Source: Dethiosulfatibacter aminovorans DSM 17477 (GTDB lineage Bacteria > Bacillota > Clostridia > Tissierellales > Dethiosulfatibacteraceae). Taken from it: DNA of 64,000 nt. The notes under the pieces were generated by a model. It was not told where the DNA came from. It searched no databases and saw only the letters and a list, made by a program, of their open reading frames with translations. Positions 58,715 to 64,000 of the stretch are shown here, in pieces. Each line of letters starts with the position of its first letter. The first letter of the stretch is position 1. The translations under genes were made by a program, and so were the position numbers. The stretch spans positions 248,001 through 312,000 of the forward strand of contig NZ_FQZL01000004.1 in the NCBI RefSeq assembly GCF_900142005.1, written 5' to 3'.

Positions 58715-59248
58715 TCAATCCACAGGCATGGACCAGTGCAGGGTGTGAAATCTCCATATATCCTCTTCAACCATGACTCCTGAAATTACCATCTTGAACT
58801 CGTGGCCGGTACCTAGGTTCTTTTCCCTTACTCTGCGCATGCCGAAGTGGGCGGCTTCAAACATCCTGTCGTGGGGTGAGAGGCTTTCATCTTCAAGGAG
58901 TTCTTTCATCTGTCCTGCATAGAATTCCCAGGCTTCTTCATTTGCATCCAGCTGTTCCAGCGTTGCAGGGAGCGTGAACCATGCAACGTTGTTTTTTTCC
59001 TTAAGCTGAAGAAAATCAAAACGGAAGTTGACTCTTCCCCAGTATGTCCAGTCGGATAGTATTATTTCCCGGATTTCTTCTCTTCCCCTGAACCATTCAT
59101 AGGCTCCTGGCTCCGTAGCTCCTATTCCCAGCATTTGTACATCCTCTTCATTGCTGAACAGATTCATGAAGTCATCGATATCATCTGCATTCCTTCTCTC
59201 ATAGCCTTTTTCTAAAGCTTTAAGGGTTTCCATGATTTTATCTTTCAT
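58715..59248 (-). CDS. NTF2-like (SnoaL-type) domain protein
   Basis: The 177-residue protein resembles the NTF2-like superfamily, with a helical start ('TLKALEKGYERRNADDIDDF' is its length limit), then 'LFSNEEDVQMLGIGATEPG' and a barrel-like second half ending 'VEEDIWRFHTLHWSMP'. Members may be enzymes or ligand-binding proteins, and the function of this one is not evident. AGAGGAGA precedes the ATG. It lies upstream of no operon partner on its strand; the YczE-like gene is 58 bases away in the same direction and comes first. Confidence 0.75.
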   Translation of the reverse strand: MKDKIMETLKALEKGYERRNADDIDDFMNLFSNEEDVQMLGIGATEPGAYEWFRGREEIREIILSDWTYWGRVNFRFDFLQLKEKNNVAWFTLPATLEQLDANEEAWEFYAGQMKELLEDESLSPHDRMFEAAHFGMRRVREKNLGTGHEFKMVISGVMVEEDIWRFHTLHWSMPVD

Positions 59249-59306
59249 AGTCGTCTCCTCTCAATTTATGGTTTATGCGAATCAAGGTGAATTTTTCATA
59301 GTGATG

Positions 59307-59987
59307 TTATTTTTGATCTATGGATTTGGCTATTTGCTCCTGTTTTCCTCTGCTGATATTCCTGAGGGTGTCCACAATGGTCTCGTGCTTTATTGAAGTG
59401 CTGTCAAATTTGAGGGCCTTGAATGTAATCTGTATGCAGAAACCTGCAAGGAATGCAGCCATTATTGTACCGATTCCCAGGAGTCCGCCCATTCTCCATC
59501 CTATAAGGGCCGCTGCAAATTCAAGAAAGCTCCTGCATATGCCTATGGACAGTCCGGTCTTCCTTTTCAATGCAACCATGAGACTGTCCCTGGGACCTGA
59601 TCCCATGGATGAATCCATGTAGAAGTATGTTCCCAGAGAAATTGTGAACAGACCTGCTACCAGCATCAGCGATCCCGTAATGAAACCACCTGACAATGGA
59701 ATCAAGTCTGCAGCAAGAATACAGTTGATGAATATTCCAATTAGAATCATGTTCAGAACTGAACCTATACCCGGTTTTTCACCAAGGAAAGCAGCCAGTA
59801 AAAGAGCTGCAAGCCCTACGATAATGGATGCCGTTCCTATCTGGATTCCTGTGATTTTTGCGGTTCCTGCATGAAAGACGTCCCAGGGAGCATAGCCTAT
59901 ATTTGCCTTCAGTGTCAATACAACACCCAATGCACAAATAAAGAGTCCTGAAATGAGTTTTATAAATCTTGATACATATGTTTTCAT
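59307..59987 (-). CDS. YczE/YyaS-type integral membrane protein
   Basis: The 226-residue protein has five membrane spans. 'SGLFICALGVVLTLKANIGYAPWDVFHAG' is represented by its hallmark 'KANIGYAPWDVFHAG', followed by 'SSMGSGPRDSLMVAL', both typical of the YczE/YyaS/YitT-like group. B. subtilis YczE supports surfactin production, but most family members have no known role. It could share a transcript with the NTF2-like gene downstream. The charged C-terminal tail is cytosolic. Confidence 0.82.
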   Translation of the reverse strand: MKTYVSRFIKLISGLFICALGVVLTLKANIGYAPWDVFHAGTAKITGIQIGTASIIVGLAALLLAAFLGEKPGIGSVLNMILIGIFINCILAADLIPLSGGFITGSLMLVAGLFTISLGTYFYMDSSMGSGPRDSLMVALKRKTGLSIGICRSFLEFAAALIGWRMGGLLGIGTIMAAFLAGFCIQITFKALKFDSTSIKHETIVDTLRNISRGKQEQIAKSIDQK

Positions 59988-60094
59988 TATATTCTCCGTT
60001 ACCGTTTAAAATTTATTGCAACTTGATTATATCAGATATATTGTTACTTGTATCCACATGTTTTAAAACTTTTGATATTTGCTGTTAACAAAAA

Positions 60095-60136
60095 AAATTA
60101 GGGACTATCGCAAATTTGCGATAATCCCTAATTTTT
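60095..60136. terminator. Bidirectional hairpin after the aldo-keto reductase gene
   Basis: AAATTAGGGA pairs with TCCCTAATTT and encloses an inner ATCGCAAA/TTTGCGAT stem, with T or A runs on both sides. It lies 13 bases past the stop of the reductase gene on the minus strand. Confidence 0.88.
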
Positions 60137-60148
60137 ACTGTTTATTCA

Positions 60149-61285
60149 TTAATCTCCGAATTCTTTAACAACTTCCTTGAGCATGTTCCTGATCTCTATA
60201 TTTTGCGGACATTTCTCTTCGCAGACACCGCACTCGATGCAGTTTGACGCACGGTTGTCTTTGAGGATGAAAGTTTTGTATTGACCCTTTGCATATTTCA
60301 TGTCTTCAAACATGGCTCCGGTATTGAGGAAACCGAAACATCCCGGTATACTCACACCTACAGGACATGGCATGCAGTACTGGCAGTTGGTACAGTTTAC
60401 AGCCATTCTTGACTTGTAGATTTCCTTGACTTGTTCTATGAGTCCGGCGTCCTTTTCGGTAAGGGATTCGGGTTGGACTTTTCCGGCTGCTTCCACGTTT
60501 TCGTCAATTTGTGATATGTCGTTCATTCCACTCAGGACAATACCCACTTCAGGTCTGTTCCAGAGGAAACTCATTGCCCATTGGGCTGGACTTCTTTTTT
60601 CATCAGCCTGGTTCCAAATATCCATAATTTCATCAGGAACATCCTTGGCAAGGTAGCCTCCTCTAAGAGGCTCCATGATTAATACACCCATTCCCTTGGC
60701 AGCGGCGTACTTGAGCCCTTCAGTACCTGCCTGAAAGTTCTCGTCCATGAAGTTGTACTGTATCAGGCAGCAGTCCCAGTCATAAGCATCCACTATTTCC
60801 TTGAATAATGGAAGTTCGTCGTGGAATGAAAAGCCTATGTATTTTATCCTTCCGTCTTCCTTGGCCTTCTTGATGAAGTCGAATACGCCGTGCTTCTTGT
60901 AGTTTTCCCATCTCTGTTCATTAAGGGCATGGAGAAGGTAGAAGTCTATGCAGTCCGTGTTCAGCCTGTCAAGCTGTCTGTTGAGATACTTGTCCATGTC
61001 CTCCCTGCTGCGTACCGACCATGATGGCAGCTTTGTTGCAAGCTTCACCTTTTCCCTGTAGCCGTCAGCAAGGGCCTTTCCTACAAGGGCTTCGCTGTTG
61101 CCTCCATGATAGGGATAAGCTGTGTCTATATAGTTGATTCCCTTGTCTATTCCATACCTTATCTGTCTTATTGCCTCTTCTTCGTTTATCTTTGCGTCGT
61201 CTCCCTCAAGTACGGGAAGCCTCATGCAGCCGTATCCAAGGATGGATAATTCTTCACCTGTGTTTCCGAATTTTCTGTAAAGCAT
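60149..61285 (-). CDS. Aldo-keto reductase with C-terminal ferredoxin domain
   Basis: The 378-residue enzyme has an aldo-keto reductase barrel in residues 1-280, including 'YIDTAYPYHGG' with the catalytic tyrosine and 'LATKLPSW' with the lysine, and a C-terminal ferredoxin-like part with cysteines in 'CTNCQYCMPCPVGVSIPGC' and 'CIECGVCEEKCP'. Such fused forms are common in anaerobes and may couple reduction of a carbonyl to ferredoxin. It is a single gene with a terminator. The 281 bases upstream to 61566 hold no gene; AATACCG followed by GCTGTTAA at 61314-61333 recalls the sequence before repeat copy 2. The substrate is unknown. Confidence 0.88.
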   Translation of the reverse strand: MLYRKFGNTGEELSILGYGCMRLPVLEGDDAKINEEEAIRQIRYGIDKGINYIDTAYPYHGGNSEALVGKALADGYREKVKLATKLPSWSVRSREDMDKYLNRQLDRLNTDCIDFYLLHALNEQRWENYKKHGVFDFIKKAKEDGRIKYIGFSFHDELPLFKEIVDAYDWDCCLIQYNFMDENFQAGTEGLKYAAAKGMGVLIMEPLRGGYLAKDVPDEIMDIWNQADEKRSPAQWAMSFLWNRPEVGIVLSGMNDISQIDENVEAAGKVQPESLTEKDAGLIEQVKEIYKSRMAVNCTNCQYCMPCPVGVSIPGCFGFLNTGAMFEDMKYAKGQYKTFILKDNRASNCIECGVCEEKCPQNIEIRNMLKEVVKEFGD

Positions 61286-61566
61286 ACTTATCTCCTTTTT
61301 TATAGTGATTTTGAATACCGTCTTCTAGCTGTTAACTCATCATCTAGTTGAATCAATGCTGGTTCCGTTTGCAGTGCAGGACGAAAAACAAGAGACTGAA
61401 CTCAGTTAAGTGAACAATCCCTTTTGTCAACAAGACCAGTTATTTCATAATATAAGTAATTTAATTATAGGACATTTATGCTGTTTTGAAAAGTACGCAC
61501 TTTTAGGAAGCGTAGTTACCGATTAGGTACTTAGTTGAATTGATTCAAATTGTTTCCATTAGTCAA

Positions 61567-62637
61567 TCAAGTCTGGCTGAACCAGTGTCTGGTCCTGTTT
61601 GCGATGTTTACAAGGGTAAGCATGACTGGAACCTCCACAAGGACACCTACCACTGTTGCAAGGGTTGCACCTGAATTGAGGCCAAAGAGGGAGATGGCCA
61701 CGGCAACTGCAAGTTCAAAGAAATTGCTGGCTCCTATCATTGCAGCAGGTGCTGCGATATTGTGCTTGAGCTTCCATGCCTTGGACCACCCGTATGCAAT
61801 GAAGAATATCAAAAATGTCTGGATGATCAATGGAACTGCAATCAGCCCTATGTGCAGTGGATTGTTGAGAATGATCTCACCCTGGAACGAGAATATTATT
61901 ACCAGTGTCAAAAGGAGCCCTGCTATTGTCGTGTTGTCGAATTTTTTTAAAAACACATTTTCAAAATAGTCTAAGCCTCTGGTCTTTATTATGTGTTCCC
62001 TTGAGACATATCCTCCAACAAGGGGAATGACTACGAAGAGTACAACAGAAAGGAAGAGGGTATTGTATGGTACCATTACATCGCCTACTCCCAAAAGAAA
62101 GGCGACTATGGGTGCAAATGCAACGAGAAGTATCAGGTCGTTTACCGAGACCTGAACCACTGTATAAGCAGGGTCTCCCTTTGTCAAGTGACTCCATACG
62201 AACACCATTGCGGTGCAGGGAGCCGCTCCCAGAAGAACAGCTCCTGCCACGTATTCGCTGGCAAGTTCGGCTCCTATCATATCCACAAATACTGTCTTCA
62301 GGAAGAAAACAGATATCAGATACATTGTAAATGGCTTGATGAGCCAGTTTGTGACGCAGGTGACAGTCAGTCCCTTTGGTTTTTTTGTGGCATCCACTAT
62401 GCTTTTAAAATCAATCTTAAGCATCATGGGATAGATCATCAGCCATATGAGCAAGGCTACAGGTATTGATACGTTTGCGTATTCAAATTTGCTGAGTGTC
62501 TGTGGAATTGCAGGCAGATACTTTCCTATGAGTACCCCGGCTACTATGCAGAGTGCAACCCATACAGTAAGATACCGTCCGAATGCATCCATTCCCTGGG
62601 ATGATTTAATGTTTTGTTCTTTTTTATTAATGTTCAC
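61567..62637 (-). CDS. acr3: Arsenite efflux permease, ACR3 type, GTG start
   Basis: The 356-residue membrane protein has ten spans and the ACR3 hallmark 'LLGAAPCTAMVFVWS' with the essential cysteine near residue 150. It exports arsenite and perhaps antimonite. An ATG at 62655 has no ribosome site, while AAGGAGG lies inside that frame eight bases before a GTG at 62637, so I choose the GTG. An operator matching the one at arsR lies 40 bases upstream, showing arsenite control. The gene follows arsC in the same direction but has its own promoter region. Confidence 0.9.
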   Translation of the reverse strand: MNINKKEQNIKSSQGMDAFGRYLTVWVALCIVAGVLIGKYLPAIPQTLSKFEYANVSIPVALLIWLMIYPMMLKIDFKSIVDATKKPKGLTVTCVTNWLIKPFTMYLISVFFLKTVFVDMIGAELASEYVAGAVLLGAAPCTAMVFVWSHLTKGDPAYTVVQVSVNDLILLVAFAPIVAFLLGVGDVMVPYNTLFLSVVLFVVIPLVGGYVSREHIIKTRGLDYFENVFLKKFDNTTIAGLLLTLVIIFSFQGEIILNNPLHIGLIAVPLIIQTFLIFFIAYGWSKAWKLKHNIAAPAAMIGASNFFELAVAVAISLFGLNSGATLATVVGVLVEVPVMLTLVNIANRTRHWFSQT

Positions 62638-62670
62638 TTTTTGTTCCTCCTTCATGAATAATCAGTGATA

Positions 62671-62702
62671 GTATATGAGCATATTCGTATATACTCATAT
62701 AC
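62671..62702. promoter_or_regulatory. ArsR operator of acr3
   Basis: GTATATGAG and CTCATATAC frame a centre in which GAGCATAT-TCGT-ATATACTC reads as an imperfect palindrome (62677-62696). The same sequence, inverted, lies before arsR at 63641-63660, so one repressor is expected to bind both. Confidence 0.8.
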
Positions 62703-62788
62703 TATCATCATAGCTCAGTCTTTGCAACAATTATTTTTATTAAATATTAAAGACTGTTATTAAAAATTCTGTTTGAAAATTTAATAAA

Positions 62789-62813
62789 AGAAGTCTGGAA
62801 ATTCCAGACTTCT
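62789..62813 (-). terminator. Terminator after arsC
   Basis: AGAAGTCTGG pairs with CCAGACTTCT around a five-base loop, with a T-rich tail on the minus strand. It separates arsC from the acr3 promoter. Confidence 0.82.
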
Positions 62814-62817
62814 AGTT

Positions 62818-63225
62818 TTACAGCTTCAATTCACCGTTTTCTATTCTGTTAATGAGGTTTTCTACCTTTTCCTTGATCATATCTCTTGTTTCCCTGAATC
62901 CTTCGATAGGACCGCCTGACGGATCGTTAAGACCCCAGTCCTCGGAATGTCTGTTGGGAACAAAAGGACATACGACATTGCATCCCATGGTTATGAGGAT
63001 ATCAAGCTCCTGGGGGATGTCGGTCAACAGCTTTGGTCTGTATCCCTCCATACTGACACCTGCTTCTTCCATCACCTCAACTGCAAGGGGCTTCACTTCA
63101 GGATAATTTTCAGTGCCGGCGGAATATGCTTCAAGAACATCCTTTCCAAGGGCTTTGGCCCAGCCTTCAGCCATCTGGCTTCTGCATGAATTGTGCACAC
63201 ATACGAATGCTACTTTGTATTTCAT
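62818..63225 (-). CDS. arsC: Arsenate reductase, thioredoxin-coupled LMW-phosphatase type
   Basis: The 135-residue enzyme reduces arsenate to arsenite. The P-loop with nucleophile appears as 'VCVHNSCRSQMAEGW', the resolving cysteines in 'TMGCNVVCPFVP', and the general acid in 'GLNDPSGGP'. This variant has its second pair as C-X3-C, as in other clostridial forms. A GGAGGAAAAAT site precedes the ATG. It lies 21 bases after arsR and is transcribed with it. Confidence 0.92.
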   Translation of the reverse strand: MKYKVAFVCVHNSCRSQMAEGWAKALGKDVLEAYSAGTENYPEVKPLAVEVMEEAGVSMEGYRPKLLTDIPQELDILITMGCNVVCPFVPNRHSEDWGLNDPSGGPIEGFRETRDMIKEKVENLINRIENGELKL

Positions 63226-63246
63226 TATTTTTCCTCCGCTTTTCTC

Positions 63247-63621
63247 TTACCTTATCATTTCAAGAACCATGTCCTTGTCTTCTCTGATGTACTGACAGTT
63301 CAGATTCGAGTTTTTGTATTTCATATATCGGTTCAGGTCGCCTTGAAGTATCTTGTCTTTTTGCATTTCAAGCTCCAGATAATTGTAAAGCAGACCGTTT
63401 TCATTTATAAACTTGTCTGAAATCTTGTAGTGAATCCATTGTGCATCCTTGGAGGAGCTTATTATTCCTGCATCCTTAAGTTTTTTCAGGTGTCTGGAAA
63501 TATTTGACTGGTTAAGATCCAGCATGACTTCTATTTCACAGACGCAAAGCTCTGCATGAATAAGAAGATTTACCAATCTCATCCTGTTTTCATCGCCTAG
63601 AGCTTTAAAGATATCTATCAT
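63247..63621 (-). CDS. arsR: ArsR-family arsenic-responsive repressor
   Basis: The 124-residue winged-helix repressor starts 'MIDIFKALGDENRMRLVNLL' and has the arsenic-binding element 'ELCVCEIE' near residue 32, at the helix used by classical ArsR. The DNA helix 'NQSNISRHLKKLKDAG' follows. The ATG at 63621 has an AGGAGG site; the frame to 63672 covers the operator and is not translated. It represses its own operon with arsC and also acr3, through operators at 63641-63660 and 62671-62702. Confidence 0.92.
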   Translation of the reverse strand: MIDIFKALGDENRMRLVNLLIHAELCVCEIEVMLDLNQSNISRHLKKLKDAGIISSSKDAQWIHYKISDKFINENGLLYNYLELEMQKDKILQGDLNRYMKYKNSNLNCQYIREDKDMVLEMIR

Positions 63622-63640
63622 AATTCTCCTCCTTGTAATT

Positions 63641-63660
63641 GAGTATATACGAATATACTC
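63641..63660. promoter_or_regulatory. ArsR operator of the arsR-arsC operon
   Basis: GAGTATAT and ATATACTC form a perfect palindrome with the centre ACGA, 20 bases before the arsR ATG. It is the inverse of the site at 62677-62696. Confidence 0.85.
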
Positions 63661-63833
63661 ATACAATAACATGGCAAGCCTTCCTTTGCAAGAATTAATT
63701 CAAGTGAAGTGGCAAAAGTCAAAAAATGACTAATCGGAACTTGTTGGACAGGCATAAGGTTTTCTGTTGACAATGAAGGCTCCTCCTAGTAAAATATATA
63801 AGATATAGAGTAGCGCGGAGGGACTGAGGAATT

Positions 63834-64000
63834 ATGGAAGAAAATTTATTGTTAAAGGATATGCTTTTGGTTAAAATCTACGAGGAGCATCAGAAAGAAC
63901 GTCCTGACATGGAGAAGAATGTAAGCTTCAAGGAACTTGAAATAGACAAGGATATATACAATGTCACCCTGGAAAGCCTTCAAAATGACGGATTCATCAA
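63834..64000 (+). CDS. Small protein, 3' truncated by window
   Basis: The frame begins MEENLLLKDMLLVKIYEEHQ after a GGACTGAGGA ribosome region and stays open to the window end (55 residues visible). The pattern of an N-terminal helix followed by 'FKELEIDKDIYNVTLESLQNDGFI' resembles small winged-helix proteins of the YjcQ kind, which is a guess. It is divergent from arsR. Confidence 0.5.
   Translation, partial: MEENLLLKDMLLVKIYEEHQKERPDMEKNVSFKELEIDKDIYNVTLESLQNDGFI

Noticed and set aside
1..64000. CRISPR arrays, prophage genes or rRNA
   Set aside because: No regularly spaced repeats, phage structural genes or rRNA segments were seen in the window.

Overview
The window looks like chromosome from an anaerobic, low-GC Gram-positive bacterium of the Clostridia/Tissierellia type that ferments amino acids and organic acids; a Sedimentibacter-like organism would fit, but the genus is inference. 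The reasons are AGGAGG-type ribosome sites, a 2-hydroxyacyl-CoA dehydratase with its activator, acyl-CoA dehydrogenase with EtfAB, several Na+-coupled transporters, ferredoxin-fused reductases, many sigma-54 activators, and the small YvrJ/DUF2922/DUF1659 proteins of Firmicutes.

Layout. 1-1504: end of a 2-hydroxyacyl-CoA dehydratase subunit and its ATPase activator. 1514-3957: queuosine precursor genes queD, queE, folE, queC. 3966-7649: Mrp ATPase, an ABC-2 exporter pair and a membrane-anchored SGNH hydrolase. 7680-14747: PucR-type regulator, opine-dehydrogenase-like enzyme and NhaC, AGCS and SSS transporters, the last with a 32-residue partner protein. 14828-20781: an amino acid permease and cysteine hydrolase operon next to a sensor kinase and NtrC-like regulator; both transcription units carry a good sigma-54 promoter. 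21156-25549: ogt, then two LeuCD-type hydro-lyase pairs in one operon. 25621-31047: GDT1 transporter, a two-part permease, a probable structured RNA, a secreted glucosaminidase and a second cysteine hydrolase. 31129-35160: an AT-rich accessory island with an ABC exporter, a 44-residue acidic peptide, a novel integrase-like/spermidine-synthase-like fusion protein and a broken IS1182-type element. 35683-43707: a crotonase, GntP permease, CoA-transferase, acyl-CoA dehydrogenase, EtfBA operon with its sigma-54 activator. 44160-46126: tRNA-Arg(CCT), M29 aminopeptidase and a CGGC protein. 46268-54181: a KdgT permease, a PrpR-type activator, then a sigma-54 operon coding for a second KdgT, a split SuyAB/UxaA-type lyase, a ketol-acid reductoisomerase and a LeuA-like enzyme. 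54278-58595: YvrJ, DUF2922, DUF1659, an ABC-F protein behind an attenuator, and AzlCD. 58715-61285: NTF2-like protein, YczE-like membrane protein and a ferredoxin-fused aldo-keto reductase. 61567-63621: arsenic genes (arsR, arsC, acr3) with two matching operators. The last gene is cut by the window end.

The most unusual parts are the sigma-54 operon at 49412-54181, whose enzyme set matches no pathway I know, and the peptide/exporter/fusion-protein island at 31129-34330. Secondary points are the repeated sigma-54 control, a pair of conserved structured intergenic repeats at 54560-54660 and 57286-57385, and the tandem LeuCD pairs.
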